Shown: positions 54,855 through 64,000, numbered from the stretch's first letter. The stretch is DNA of 64,000 nt from Mesorhizobium sp. M00.F.Ca.ET.216.01.1.1 (GCF_004010325.2 NZ_SADR02000008.1:124001-188000), one strand, 5' to 3'. Notes: generated by a model from the sequence alone, not told the origin. Program-made: numbers and translations.

Positions 54855-55838
54855 TCAGAAGGCGATAGCGCGGTCCAGGTCCGATAACGGCCTGACCCCG
54901 GCGAGCAGCGCCCTCGCCTCGGTCTCGTCGCGCTTCATCTGCACGACCAGCGCGTCCAGCCCGTCGAACTTCACCTCCGAACGCAGGAAGCCGAACAAGG
55001 ACACCGCGCAAATCTCGCCGTAGAGATCGCCGGAAAAGTCGAAGACGAAGGTTTCCAGCAGCGGCGCACCATTGTCGTCGACGGTCGGGCGGCGGCCGAA
55101 GCTGGCGACACCGTCATAAAGCGTGCCTTCGGCGCGGCGGAAGCGGACGGCATAAATCCCTTCCTTAAGAGTCGCTTCCGGCGAAAGCCTCATGTTGGCG
55201 GTCGGAAAGCCGAGCGTGCGGCCCAGCTTCTGACCGCCGATCACCTCGCTCTCGACGGTGAAGCGGTAGCCGAGCAGGCCGGCGGCGTCCGCCACGGCGC
55301 CTTCGCCGAGCAGTTCGCGGATGCGGCTCGACGACACCACCTCGGCGCCCTCGTCGCGGAAGGCATCCACCAGCGTGACGCCGAAACCGTGGCGCTCGCC
55401 GGCTGCCATCAGAAAGGCAGGGCCGCCTTGCCGGTCCTTGCCGAAATGGAAATCGAAACCAGTGACGGAGTGCGTTATGCCGAGGTTCTTTTCCAGCACA
55501 TCGGTCACGAAAGCCTCCGCCGACAGGGAGGCGAAGTCGCGCGTAAACGGCTGTTCGACCAGCGCGGCAAAGCCCAGATGCGACAGCAGCCGCGCCTTCA
55601 TCGGCGGCGGGGTCAGCACGAACAACGGAATGTCGGGCCTGAACACTTTTCGCGGGTGCGGCTCGAAGGTCAGCACCAGGGCCGGCACGCCGCGCCGCGT
55701 CGCTTCTGCAAGCGCGCGTTCGAGCACCGCCTGGTGGCCGCGATGAACGCCGTCGAAATTGCCGATCGCCACCACGCCGCCGCGCAAATGCGCAGGCAGC
55801 GGGGTAGTTGCGGAAATGCGTTCGAAGGTTGCCGTCAT
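54855..55838 (-). CDS. ribF: bifunctional riboflavin kinase/FAD synthetase
   Basis: 327 aa. The N-terminal FAD synthetase (nucleotidyltransferase, GNFDGVHRGHQ) precedes the C-terminal flavokinase domain (GFPTANMRL, LYGEICAVSLFGFLR). It makes FMN and FAD from riboflavin. It is followed on the chromosome by a HAD hydrolase gene upstream, nine bases apart, and probably shares its transcript. Confidence 0.97.
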   Translation of the reverse strand: MTATFERISATTPLPAHLRGGVVAIGNFDGVHRGHQAVLERALAEATRRGVPALVLTFEPHPRKVFRPDIPLFVLTPPPMKARLLSHLGFAALVEQPFTRDFASLSAEAFVTDVLEKNLGITHSVTGFDFHFGKDRQGGPAFLMAAGERHGFGVTLVDAFRDEGAEVVSSSRIRELLGEGAVADAAGLLGYRFTVESEVIGGQKLGRTLGFPTANMRLSPEATLKEGIYAVRFRRAEGTLYDGVASFGRRPTVDDNGAPLLETFVFDFSGDLYGEICAVSLFGFLRSEVKFDGLDALVVQMKRDETEARALLAGVRPLSDLDRAIAF

Positions 55839-55847
55839 GGTCTAAAC

Positions 55848-56708
55848 CTATTGCAGTCTCGGAATGACGGCGACCGGCCGGTAGCCATGCTTCTCCAGGA
55901 AGGCCGCCAGCCTGGCGGGATCGGGTTGCAGCGCCTCGCCATAGTCGCGGGCATGGATGCCGCCCGACACGTAGAGCACATCGAAGCCGTTGTCGGCCGC
56001 ACCCTTGATATCGGTCATCATGCCGTCGCCGATAGCCAGCACTTGCGAGCGCTCCACCGGGCGGCCGAGAAGATGGGCAACCTCTTTCATCGCGACCTCA
56101 TAGACCGGCGCATAAGGCTTTCCGGCGATCAGCGTGCGCCCGCCGAGTTGCGCATAGTCGCGGGCCAGCGCCCCTGCGCACCAGATCATCCGCTCGCCGC
56201 GCTCCACCACGATGTCGGGATTGGCACAAATGAAGGGCAGGTTCCTGGCACGCAGCCGCTGCAGAAGATCGGCGTAGTCTTCCGGCCTTTCCACCTCGTC
56301 GTCGAACAGGCCGGTGCAGACCACGCCGGTTGCCTCGAATTCCTCGACGAGATCGACGTCGAGGCCGTCATAGAGCGTGAAATCGCGGTCGGGGCCGATG
56401 TGGAAGATCTTTCGTGGACCCTCGGCGATCAGGTCGCGGGTCACGTCACCGGAGGTGACCACGTGGTCATAGGCAGCCGCCGGAACGCCGATCGCATCCA
56501 TCTGCGCCACAACGTCAGCGCTGCGGCGCGGCGAATTGGTGATCAGCACGACAGGCAGCTTCGCCGCGCGCGCGGCGGCCAATGCCAGAGCCGCCGCCGG
56601 AAAATGTCGTTCGCCATTATGCACCACGCCCCAGACATCGCACAGTATGGCCGAATAGGCTCCCGACAGATCCGCGAGCGAGCCGATGATGTCGGGCAAA
56701 TGCGCCAT
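55848..56708 (-). CDS. HAD-superfamily IIA hydrolase (TIGR01459 family)
   Basis: 286 aa. HAD motif I (ILCDVWGVVHNG, nucleophile Asp), motif II (ITNSPR) and motif III/IV (IGDGMMTDIKGA) are intact; the cap is of NagD type. It is related to phosphoglycolate/pyridoxal phosphatases. The start at 56708 (MAHLPDIIGSLADLSG) matches the family; 22 extra codons upstream are unlikely. It is in operon with ribF, so a nucleotide or flavin-related phosphatase role is possible but unproven. Confidence 0.88.
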   Translation of the reverse strand: MAHLPDIIGSLADLSGAYSAILCDVWGVVHNGERHFPAAALALAAARAAKLPVVLITNSPRRSADVVAQMDAIGVPAAAYDHVVTSGDVTRDLIAEGPRKIFHIGPDRDFTLYDGLDVDLVEEFEATGVVCTGLFDDEVERPEDYADLLQRLRARNLPFICANPDIVVERGERMIWCAGALARDYAQLGGRTLIAGKPYAPVYEVAMKEVAHLLGRPVERSQVLAIGDGMMTDIKGAADNGFDVLYVSGGIHARDYGEALQPDPARLAAFLEKHGYRPVAVIPRLQ

Positions 56709-57031
56709 GCCGTTTTCCCAAGTCATGATCATTGCAAGAGCCGCAGCCGACGGTCCGCCGCAGCCGGTCCGCATTAGCCGAAGCGCTTCACCCTGTCACC
56801 AGCTTTCGGCATCTCCGAAGGCTGCCGCCAGGCGATCGGAGAAAGGCCGCGGTGAACGAGAACACTATTCCGAAGGCGACCCAATCGAAGTCACATTGCC
56901 ACGAAAGGTCGCCTGGTTAACGGGCTTTGAAAGGGCGGCGTGATCTTGGACGTATTCCGGCAACCTGAAATTTAAATATTTCTGGGCATGGTCGCGCCGA
57001 CAATTGGATCCTGGCAGGGGTGCTGTAGGCA
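56709..57031. other. 323-bp intergenic region before the TadG-like genes
   Basis: No gene is visible. An AT-rich near-palindrome GAAATTTAAATATTTC (56967-56982) lies 50 bp upstream of the vWA gene and may be its promoter. TTAA-CGGGCTT-TGAA (56917-56931) is a weak CtrA-like pattern. Confidence 0.35.
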
Positions 57032-58984
57032 ATGATCCGCACATTCGCGCGCGACAGGCGCGGCAATTATGCCTTGATGACCGTTATTGCCATGGTGCCG
57101 CTCATGGGCGCCGTTGCGATTGCGGTCGACTATACGGAACTGCTGCGCCAAAAACACGAAACGCTGAACGCGCTGGATGCTGCCGGCCTCGCCACGGCCC
57201 AGCAGATCGTCTCCGGCGCAAGCGATGACAGCGCCAAGGCCTATGCCAAGGATTTCTTCGAAGCCAATCTGAGGCATGTCAAGCCGGCGAATACGACGCT
57301 GACCGTCACGCTGCCCAACAGCAACGCAGGCGGCGGCACGCTGAAACTGCAAGCCGCCCTGAAGTATCAACCGTATTTCCTGCCGGCAGCGGCCATGCTG
57401 ATCGGCAAGTCCGCCAGCGCCACCGAAGTCGGCTTCACCGCTACTTCCGAGGTCCGGCTCAAGAACACGCTGGAAGTCGCCCTCGTGCTCGATAATTCCG
57501 GCTCGATGAATTATCTCGGCTCCGGCACTGGCGAAAAGCGCATAGATCTCTTGAAGGACGCCGCAAAGCAGCTTGTCGATACGCTTGCGTTGCAGGCCCA
57601 GCAGATGAAACAGGTCTCCAAACCGGTGCAGTTCTCGCTGGTGCCATTTGCCGCCTCGGTCAATGTCGGCCCCACCCATGACCAGGACACTTGGATGGAC
57701 CAGGACGGCATCTCCCCGGTACAGCACGAGAATTTCGACTGGACGAAGATGACTGAGGCGAATGATTCGAACAAATATGCCGAGAAGGTCTACGGCGTCT
57801 GGTACAAGCGCGGAGCCGGCTGGGGTGACAGTAAGGACCAGCCGCTGACCCGCTTCAGCCTCTATGCCGACATGACCGTCGAGTCGGGTCGCGAGGAGGT
57901 GCCCAATACGAAGCAGTACATCTGCGACACCTACAAGAAAAACGGCACCTGCGATAAAGGCCATTGGACTACCCCGGAATACATCTACACGACGAGCCGC
58001 TATGCAAGTTGGCAGGGGTGCGTGGAGGCAAGGCCGTACCCCTATAACGATGACGACACGACGCCGGATACCGCCGACCCGGCCACACTGTTTGTTCCGA
58101 TGTTCGCGCCGGACGAAGCTGGTACCCTCTGGCGAGACTTCAACCGTGACGGCACCAACGACATCGTCAGCGCCAACTACGGGTACGGCAACAACTGGTG
58201 GGCCGACTGGCCCTATGATCCAATCGACCCGACTGCTTCACAGCGGCAGTCGGACATGCGCAAATATTTTCTGGTCAAGCCTTACGGCTCCGCATCTGCC
58301 GCCTCCGGGGATGGTCCGAATGCGTCCTGCACGACCAACCCGATCACGACATTGAAAGACGTGAGCCAGGATGCGCAAAAGCAAGTGATCAAAGACGCTA
58401 TCGACGCGATGGCGCCGAACGGCAATACCAACGCGCCCGAGGGGCTCGCCTGGGGCTGGCGGACGGTGTCGAGCAACGAACCCTTCACCGAAGGCCGGCC
58501 GAACAGCGAAAGAGGCAACGACAAGGTGGTCATTGTGCTGACCGACGGCGCCAACACCTATTCTGCCCTCAGCGACAGCCTCTATGCCAACAACCGGTCG
58601 ACCTACGCCGCTTACGGTTACACCGGCCCGAAGGCGTCGCAAAGTGTGACCCGCATGTTCATGAACACAAGCGTTCCGAAGACCACCTACACCGCCACCA
58701 ACTACACCGCCGCGCTGGACGAGCAGATGAAGACGCTTTGCGCCAATGCGAAGAATTCGAACATTATCGTCATGACCGTCTCGCTCGACCTCGTCGATAC
58801 CAACGCAGACGAGAAAAAAGCGATGGCCGCGCTCAAGAGCTGCGCTTCGGACTCGCGCTTTCGCAAGGACCCGACCGATCCGAGCAAGCCTGCGAAGCTC
58901 TACTGGAACGCGACCGGCGCGACGCTGTCGGACGATTTCAAGGAGATCGGCAACGAGTTGTCGAACCTGCGCATCGTCGGCTGA
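57032..58984 (+). CDS. TadG-like exported protein with von Willebrand factor A domain (copy 1)
   Basis: 650 aa. The N-terminus DRRGNYALMTVIAMVPLMG and hydrophobic segment match the TadE/TadG pilin-like type. A vWA domain follows, with MIDAS DNSGS (about residue 155), and a second conserved pair FTEGRPNSERGNDKVVIVLTD; large cysteine-containing inserts lie between. Such proteins assemble with Flp/Tad pili or anchor surface structures. No tad secretion genes are adjacent. A terminator follows, so it may be transcribed separately from its paralogue. Confidence 0.87.
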   Translation: MIRTFARDRRGNYALMTVIAMVPLMGAVAIAVDYTELLRQKHETLNALDAAGLATAQQIVSGASDDSAKAYAKDFFEANLRHVKPANTTLTVTLPNSNAGGGTLKLQAALKYQPYFLPAAAMLIGKSASATEVGFTATSEVRLKNTLEVALVLDNSGSMNYLGSGTGEKRIDLLKDAAKQLVDTLALQAQQMKQVSKPVQFSLVPFAASVNVGPTHDQDTWMDQDGISPVQHENFDWTKMTEANDSNKYAEKVYGVWYKRGAGWGDSKDQPLTRFSLYADMTVESGREEVPNTKQYICDTYKKNGTCDKGHWTTPEYIYTTSRYASWQGCVEARPYPYNDDDTTPDTADPATLFVPMFAPDEAGTLWRDFNRDGTNDIVSANYGYGNNWWADWPYDPIDPTASQRQSDMRKYFLVKPYGSASAASGDGPNASCTTNPITTLKDVSQDAQKQVIKDAIDAMAPNGNTNAPEGLAWGWRTVSSNEPFTEGRPNSERGNDKVVIVLTDGANTYSALSDSLYANNRSTYAAYGYTGPKASQSVTRMFMNTSVPKTTYTATNYTAALDEQMKTLCANAKNSNIIVMTVSLDLVDTNADEKKAMAALKSCASDSRFRKDPTDPSKPAKLYWNATGATLSDDFKEIGNELSNLRIVG

Positions 58985-59006
58985 TCGGCACATTGCCGAT
59001 GCGAAA

Positions 59007-59035
59007 CGCCCCGCCCGACGGCGGGGCGTGTTTTT
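59007..59035 (+). terminator. rho-independent terminator after vWA copy 1
   Basis: CGCCCCGCC (59007-59015) pairs with GGCGGGGCG (59020-59028) around a CGAC loop, followed by TG and five T. It separates the two vWA genes. Confidence 0.92.
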
Positions 59036-59171
59036 GTTCAGCAGCTGCCGGCACCTGTTTGGTTAGCGCTTGATGAAATACCGAACGCGCAATCGACCGG
59101 TTTCCCAAACCCGCCCTTCAGCGTTTTGTGAAACTGTGGCCGCATTGAAGCAGGCGGGGCCGCTTACAGAC

Positions 59172-61133
59172 ATGCGTGAATTCTGGCGTGAATTCTGCCG
59201 CGACAGGCGCGGCAACTATGCTCTCATGACCGTGCTGGCCATGGTGCCACTGATGGGCGGCCTGGCGATGGCCGTCGACTATACGGGACTGACCAGCGAG
59301 AAGCAGATGGTGGTGAATGCGCTTGACGCCGCCAACTTCGCCACCGCTCGCCGGCTGGTCGAAGGCGCCACCGACGACCAGCTGAAAGCCTACGCGCTCG
59401 ACTTCTTCAATGCCAACCTCGACAACGTCGATCCCACCAATACGACGCTCAACGTCACGCTGCCGGCCACCACCACCGGCGGCGGCATACTGAAACTCTG
59501 CGCCGACCTGGTCTATCACCCCTATTTCCTGCCGGCGGCGGCGGCGCTGATCGGCAGGTCCTCTTCCGCGCTCAATTATTCCGTATGCTCGGAAGTCCGG
59601 CTGAAGAACACGCTGGAAGTCGCCATGGTGCTCGACAATTCCGGATCGATGTCGAACACCGGTACCGGTTCCGGACAAAAACGCATCGATCTTCTCAAGC
59701 AAGCCGCCAAGCAGCTTGTCGACACGCTGGCCACGCAGGCGGCAATGATCAAGCAGATCGACAAGCCGGTCCAGTTCAGCCTCGTGCCCTTCGCCGCCTC
59801 GGTCAATGTCGGCACCAGCAACGACAACGCACCATGGATCGACATCTATGGCCTGTCGCCGGTGCATAACGAGAATTTCGACTGGTCGACGCTGAATGCC
59901 GCCGACAAATATGCCCAGAAAATCAACGGCATCTGGTACAAGAAGGGCACTGGCTGGGGTGACGAGGAGGGCCAGATGCTGACCCGCTTCTCGCTCTATC
60001 GCGACATGAAGGTCGTCACCAGCCATGAGCAAATCGTCGGCAGCAAGCGCGTCGTCTGTGACGAATACCGCTCAGACAACACCTGCAAGCGCAGCCACGA
60101 CGAATACGACTATACCGACACCTATGGTCCGTTCGCCAGTTGGCAGGGCTGCGTCGAGGTCCGGCCCTACCCCTACAACGTCAACGACGCACCCGCTTCC
60201 GGCGGACCTAACAACACCGGCACGAGCGTTGGGGACCCGGCAACGATGTTCGTGCCGATGTTCGCACCGGACGAACCCGGCAACCACTGGTATCTGACCC
60301 AGGATCCCGACGAGCCGAAGCCCGTAACCTACGGCGCCGCGAACAGCTGGTGGAACGATGACCCGACCAGCGCCACCGGCAAGACGCGGCAGTCCAACAT
60401 GGCCAAGTATTTCCAGCCGCGGCCGATCAATGCGCCGGTGCTGGGCAAAGGCGCCGGCCCCAACTACAGCTGCACCACCACCCCGATCACACCGCTGACC
60501 GACGTTACCAACACCGACGGCCTCGCCGCGATCAAGGCGGCGATCGACCTTATGACGCCCAACGGCAACACCAACGTGCCGGAAGGCATGGCCTGGGGCT
60601 GGCGCACGGTGTCGAGCAGCGAGCCGTTTACCGAAGGGCGGCCGGAGACGGAGCGCGGCAACGACAAGGTCGTCATCGTGCTCACCGACGGCGAGAATAC
60701 CTATTCGGCCCTAAGCAGCGACCCGGCCGGCAACAAATCGACCTACGCCGCCTACGGCTATACCGGCCTCGGCTATAATGGCACCTCGGTCACCCGCCTG
60801 TTCGGCGGCACGTCGAGCGACATCGGCCAGTTCAACTATTCGTCGAGCAACTACACCGCCGCGCTCAACGAGCAGATGAAAACGCTCTGCAGCAACGCCA
60901 AGGCGGCCAACATCATGGTGATGACCGTCGCGCTCGACATGTCGACGGCCGATGCGGGCGACCAGAAAGCGATGGACGCGCTGAAGACGTGCTCCTCGGA
61001 CTCGCGCTTCCGCAAGGATCCAACCGATCCGAGCAAGCCGGCCAAGCTGTTCTGGAACGCGACCGGAGCGACGCTGTCGGACAATTTCAAGGAAATCGCC
61101 AACGAATTGTCCAACCTGCGCGTCGTCAGCTGA
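59172..61133 (+). CDS. TadG-like exported protein with von Willebrand factor A domain (copy 2)
   Basis: 653 aa paralogue of the preceding gene with the same architecture: DRRGNYALMTVLAMVPLMG, MIDAS DNSGS (about residue 155) and FTEGRPETERGNDKVVIVLTD. The two proteins share long near-identical blocks, so they arose by tandem duplication and then diverged in the inserts. The start at 59172 (MREFWREFCRDRRG) is preferred. An upstream TTAG-N7-TGAA motif at 59063-59077 resembles the weak site in front of copy 1. Confidence 0.87.
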   Translation: MREFWREFCRDRRGNYALMTVLAMVPLMGGLAMAVDYTGLTSEKQMVVNALDAANFATARRLVEGATDDQLKAYALDFFNANLDNVDPTNTTLNVTLPATTTGGGILKLCADLVYHPYFLPAAAALIGRSSSALNYSVCSEVRLKNTLEVAMVLDNSGSMSNTGTGSGQKRIDLLKQAAKQLVDTLATQAAMIKQIDKPVQFSLVPFAASVNVGTSNDNAPWIDIYGLSPVHNENFDWSTLNAADKYAQKINGIWYKKGTGWGDEEGQMLTRFSLYRDMKVVTSHEQIVGSKRVVCDEYRSDNTCKRSHDEYDYTDTYGPFASWQGCVEVRPYPYNVNDAPASGGPNNTGTSVGDPATMFVPMFAPDEPGNHWYLTQDPDEPKPVTYGAANSWWNDDPTSATGKTRQSNMAKYFQPRPINAPVLGKGAGPNYSCTTTPITPLTDVTNTDGLAAIKAAIDLMTPNGNTNVPEGMAWGWRTVSSSEPFTEGRPETERGNDKVVIVLTDGENTYSALSSDPAGNKSTYAAYGYTGLGYNGTSVTRLFGGTSSDIGQFNYSSSNYTAALNEQMKTLCSNAKAANIMVMTVALDMSTADAGDQKAMDALKTCSSDSRFRKDPTDPSKPAKLFWNATGATLSDNFKEIANELSNLRVVS

Positions 61134-61346
61134 AGGCGACTTCACCGAAGCTGCGATCTCGCCCGTTACGGGGGAGATTGGCAGTCATCGCCACTTCGCC
61201 AATCGTCAACACTGGCGCAATGGCTCAGGTGGTCATGCCCTTGCGCGTTGCCGCCGGCGCAGGCACATGGTGAGCGTTCGCACGACCGGCGCATTGGATG
61301 AATATCGGGAAGCGGACGATCTTTGCCGCCATCCGGAGACGCCTCA

Positions 61347-61979
61347 ATGCCCGAAGCCGCCAACCATCTCGCCTTCGCGCTGGTCTGCCTCGGCATGGTG
61401 CTGACGCCAGGCCCGAACATGATCTATCTGATCTCGCGCTCGCTGTCGCAAGGGCCGAAAGCCGGCCTGATCTCGCTCGGCGGCGTGGCGCTCGGCTTTC
61501 TCTTTTATGTGCTGTCGGCGGCGTTCGGCATCACCGCGCTGCTGCTCGCGGTGCCCTTCGCTTACGACGCGTTGCGCTTTGCCGGCGCGCTCTACCTTTT
61601 GTGGCTCGCCTGGCAAGCGGTGCGGCCCGGCGGGCGCTCGCCGTTCCAGGTACGGGAACTGCCGAAGGACAGGCCGCGCAAGCTGTTCGCCATGGGCCTG
61701 ATGACGAACCTGCTCAATCCGAAGGTGGCGGTGCTTTATCTGTCGCTGCTGCCGCAATTCATCAATCCCGGCAAGGGCCATGTGCTGGCGCAGCTGCTGG
61801 TGCTCGGCTCCACCCAGATCGCGATCAGCCTCACCGTCAACGCAATCATCGCAGTGACGGCCGGTTCGATCGCCGCCTTCCTCGCCGGGCGGCCGCTATG
61901 GCTGGTCATCCAGCGCTGGATGATGGGCACGGTGCTGACTGCCCTGGCCCTGAAGATGGCGACCGACGCCCAGCGCTGA
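61347..61979 (+). CDS. LysE/RhtB-family amino-acid exporter
   Basis: 210 aa inner-membrane protein with six spans and the family signature CLGMVLTPGPNMIYLISRS near the N-terminus. Exports amino acids or homoserine-type compounds; the exact substrate is not predictable. ATG at 61347 has CCGGAG upstream. Upstream, 61134-61346 is gene-free and includes a piece (TTCGCCAATCGTCAAC) also found in the 27-kb palindrome. Confidence 0.88.
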   Translation: MPEAANHLAFALVCLGMVLTPGPNMIYLISRSLSQGPKAGLISLGGVALGFLFYVLSAAFGITALLLAVPFAYDALRFAGALYLLWLAWQAVRPGGRSPFQVRELPKDRPRKLFAMGLMTNLLNPKVAVLYLSLLPQFINPGKGHVLAQLLVLGSTQIAISLTVNAIIAVTAGSIAAFLAGRPLWLVIQRWMMGTVLTALALKMATDAQR

Positions 61980-62013
61980 GCGTCTTACCTGCAATGCGGG
62001 CCGGCAGGGCGCC

Positions 62014-62838
62014 CTACATCGGCCGCCTCACCTGCTGTGCCCGCTCCGGCTCGACCGTTCTGCGATAGAGGTGCCACGTCGCATGGCCAAGGATGGGCAT
62101 GACGACGGCGAGCCCGGCAAACAGCGGGATCGAGCCGATGACCAGCAGCACCGCGACCGTCAGGCCCCACAGCGCCATCTGCAGCGGATTCTTTATCACC
62201 GCCCGCGCCGAGGTCTCGATCGCCGACACCGCGCCGACATCGCGGTCGAGCAGCAGCGGAAAGGCGACCACCGTCGTCGCCAACACGATGACGGCGAAAA
62301 CGAAGCCTGCCGCGTTGCCGAGCAGGATCAGCATCCAGCCCCTGCTCGTTGTCAGCACTTCGCGCAGGAAGCCGCCGACCGAGGCCGGCGATTGGCTGCC
62401 GAACAGGCCGGTGTAGATCGCCTGCGCGGTGTATATCCACAACAGGAACAGCACCAGCAACATGAAACCGATCGCCGCGATCGAGAACAGCGCCGGCGAG
62501 TGGCGTATGTCGAGCGCACGCCGCCAGGATGTGTTCATGCCGAGCTCGCGCCGGCGGCTGATCTCATAGAGGCCGAGCGCGGCAAACGGGCCGACCAGGG
62601 CGAAGCCAGACATCAGCGGGTAGACGAGCTGGATGGCGTTGGAGCCGGATGACCACCGCGTCAGGATCAGCCCGACGATCGGATAGATCAGGCACAGGAA
62701 CACGTAGTGCGAGGGCTTTGCCCAGAAATCCTCTACGCCGAGCCGCAACGCATCCTTCAAATCGGCCGTGGTGATGCGGCGCACTTTTGGCTGCACGTGC
62801 ATGCCACGCGCGTCCGACATGACATGAAAGCTGGCCAT
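62014..62838 (-). CDS. DUF2189 integral membrane protein
   Basis: 274 aa of the DUF2189 family (PF09955), known in alphaproteobacteria, with about six predicted membrane spans. The conserved N-terminal block is VRRITTADLKDALRLGVEDF and then FWAKPSHYVFLC. The ATG at 62838 is favoured; a longer frame to 62967 has no similarity. It is convergent with the LysE gene. Function unknown. Confidence 0.85.
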   Translation of the reverse strand: MASFHVMSDARGMHVQPKVRRITTADLKDALRLGVEDFWAKPSHYVFLCLIYPIVGLILTRWSSGSNAIQLVYPLMSGFALVGPFAALGLYEISRRRELGMNTSWRRALDIRHSPALFSIAAIGFMLLVLFLLWIYTAQAIYTGLFGSQSPASVGGFLREVLTTSRGWMLILLGNAAGFVFAVIVLATTVVAFPLLLDRDVGAVSAIETSARAVIKNPLQMALWGLTVAVLLVIGSIPLFAGLAVVMPILGHATWHLYRRTVEPERAQQVRRPM

Positions 62839-63025
62839 TACCTTTCTCCCGTATGTCGGGGCGGTCACCGCCGGGATGGCCGCCCCGTAGCTGCCACTTC
62901 TAGAACTATGGCATGATAGCTGATTTGCCAGAGATTGTCGCCGCGCAGATGGCGTCCAGCCCGTCACCTCGCATTTTTCATCGCCTGCCCGGCAAAAGCC
63001 ATGATTCCTGGTATCTCAGGCGGGC

Positions 63026-63565
63026 ATGACGCTCACCGACATCGCCAACCATCCATCCTCGGGTCCTCACTCGGCCGAAATGCGCCCGGCACCAAACCGG
63101 CGAATGCTGCTCAGGGCTGCCGGCCTCGCCGCATTGGCGGGGCTCGCCGCCTGCGCCACCGCGCTGCCGACCGGCGAAGGCGCCGGTGCCTCTTCCTCCG
63201 CTGCCGGCACGCTTGCCGATCTCCGTACCTCAGCTGGGTTGGGACCACTCGTCCCCGATCCGCAGCTCGAAAAGGCGGCGTTGCAGCAGGCCGGCTACAT
63301 GGCGCGTGGTGGCCGCATGACCCACACCACCGGCTGGGGCAAGGATTTTGGATCGCGCGTCAGGGATAACGGCATTGCCGGTGCCGCCGCCGAAAACATC
63401 GCCGAGGGCCGCTTCGACCTGCAAAAGCTGTTCGACATCTGGATGCATTCGGACGGCCACCGCCGCAACATGCTCGACCCGCGCTTCACCCGCTTTGGCC
63501 TCGCCTATGTCCGCGACGACCGCGACGGCTCGCTGCGCTACTGGAGCCTTGTGCTCGGGAAATGA
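63026..63565 (+). CDS. CAP (SCP/PR1) domain lipoprotein
   Basis: 179 aa. An N-terminal lipobox LAGLAAC follows RRMLLRAAG, so lipid anchoring is likely. The CAP domain has AAGYMA-type helix residues, MTHTTGWGKD, AAENIAEG and WMHSDGHRRNML, which include the conserved His/Glu pocket. Bacterial members are poorly characterised; some are envelope or secreted proteins. The start is 63026 or an internal ATG at 63080/63104. Confidence 0.85.
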   Translation: MTLTDIANHPSSGPHSAEMRPAPNRRMLLRAAGLAALAGLAACATALPTGEGAGASSSAAGTLADLRTSAGLGPLVPDPQLEKAALQQAGYMARGGRMTHTTGWGKDFGSRVRDNGIAGAAAENIAEGRFDLQKLFDIWMHSDGHRRNMLDPRFTRFGLAYVRDDRDGSLRYWSLVLGK

Positions 63566-63569
63566 GGCT

Positions 63570-63979
63570 CTACCTGGTCGTCGCCCTGAACTTGGCCATG
63601 AGATATAGGCCGGACCGCACCGGCTCGTATTTCGGCGCCTCGCCGCTTGCGAGGCATACGTCCAGCACCTTGATCTCGGCATTCCAGTTCGGCTGGTGAA
63701 AGAAGGCCATCGACTGGCGCCTGTCCCTGCCGCCCGCTTCCGCCGGCGGCCCCTCTTTTACAGTCGGATTGACCACGCGGTGCATGGTGGAGACCCAGCG
63801 ATCGTTGGTCCAACGGGCCATCAGGTCGCCGATATTGATGACGAACGCACCCGCCGTCGACTTCGGCGCCAAGCGCCTTTTCTCCAACGCGCCAGACTTT
63901 CGAACCGCCCCAGATCGAACACAGGAAACCTGTCGGACACCGAGAAGGTCGGGGTTTGCATCATCATCATCATCATCAT
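63570..63979 (-). pseudogene. 2OG-Fe(II) oxygenase (isopenicillin N synthase family) with internal deletion
   Basis: The minus strand opens with a run of ATG codons at 63979-63959 and MQTPTFSVSDRFPVFDLGRF, a typical N-terminus. After about 30 codons it jumps, out of frame, at about 63890 to the C-terminal part (AFVINIGDLMARWTNDRW, STMHRVVNP, with the Fe-ligand His and RXS-type RRQS). Roughly 200 internal codons, including the first HXD iron site, are missing. It is not functional. Confidence 0.82.
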
Positions 63980-64000
63980 CTCCAGCCTCGGCATTGCTCA

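Noticed and set aside
54697..55011. Small minus-strand reading frame after ribF
   Set aside because: It mostly overlaps ribF in another frame; the unique part is too short and has no family match or clear ribosome-binding site.
56709..57031. Search for a tRNA or small RNA gene in the longest gaps
   Set aside because: No cloverleaf, CCA end or conserved RNA motif was recognised by eye; a covariance-model search would be needed to exclude one.

Overview
The window reads as chromosome of a GC-rich alphaproteobacterium of the order Hyphomicrobiales, most likely Mesorhizobium or a close relative. This is inferred from high-GC codon usage, small families such as DUF2093 and DUF4170, GcvA-type LysR pairs, sugar ABC operons with LacI or XRE-cupin regulators, and several classes of short intergenic palindromes typical of rhizobia. 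No rRNA, tRNA, CRISPR array, transposase or integrase was seen.

Layout. 1-4.4 kb: a methyltransferase (MttB family) with a Tat-exported peptide-type binding protein, divergent from a LysR regulator. 4.4-8.8 kb: mutL, an EamA exporter with divergent LysR, and a DUF2093 protein. 8.9-14.5 kb: one operon running pmbA, cysQ-like, DUF4170, acyltransferase, kdtA, lpxK (lipid A-Kdo assembly). 14.7-16.9 kb: a VOC protein, and epmA divergent from efp, a modification enzyme beside its substrate. 16.9-18.3 kb: an ECF41 sigma factor coupled to an AhpD-like protein, with a textbook ECF41 promoter in front. 18.4-24.9 kb: a LacI-controlled ABC importer without its own ATPase plus a GH127 beta-L-arabinofuranosidase, with twin operators. 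24.9-31.9 kb: a patchwork with LysR/metallo-beta-lactamase-fold genes, a broken phosphosulfolactate synthase-like gene and a decayed partial copy of it, a patatin fragment, a cupredoxin gene behind a complete FNR/FixK-type promoter, capA, and a cytochrome c pair. 32.3-33.4 kb: a LuxR regulator. 33.5-40.7 kb: a catabolic operon (XRE-cupin regulator, ribose-type ABC importer, phosphotriesterase-like hydrolase, amidotransferase-like protein, PfkB kinase, BtpA protein) whose substrate I cannot name. 40.9-44.5 kb: patatin and an active/inactive M16 peptidase pair. 44.7-53.1 kb: rsmD, a repeat-rich RluB-type pseudouridine synthase, tadA, a lipoprotein, ileS and a RES-Xre toxin-antitoxin pair. 53.1-56.7 kb: MipA/OmpV, HdeD-like, ribF and a HAD hydrolase. 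57.0-61.1 kb: two tandem TadG-like von Willebrand proteins. 61.3-64.0 kb: LysE exporter, DUF2189 protein, CAP-domain protein and a gutted isopenicillin-N-synthase-family gene.

The most useful regulatory readings are four cis sites seen directly in the sequence: the ECF41 promoter (18285-18311), the FNR/FixK promoter of the cupredoxin gene (28477-28518), the two LacI operators (24789-24872) and the palindrome inside the promoter of the orphan catabolic operon (40017-40045). The best candidate for undescribed biology is the 33.5-40.7 kb operon. The 27-30 kb region shows clear rearrangement and gene decay.
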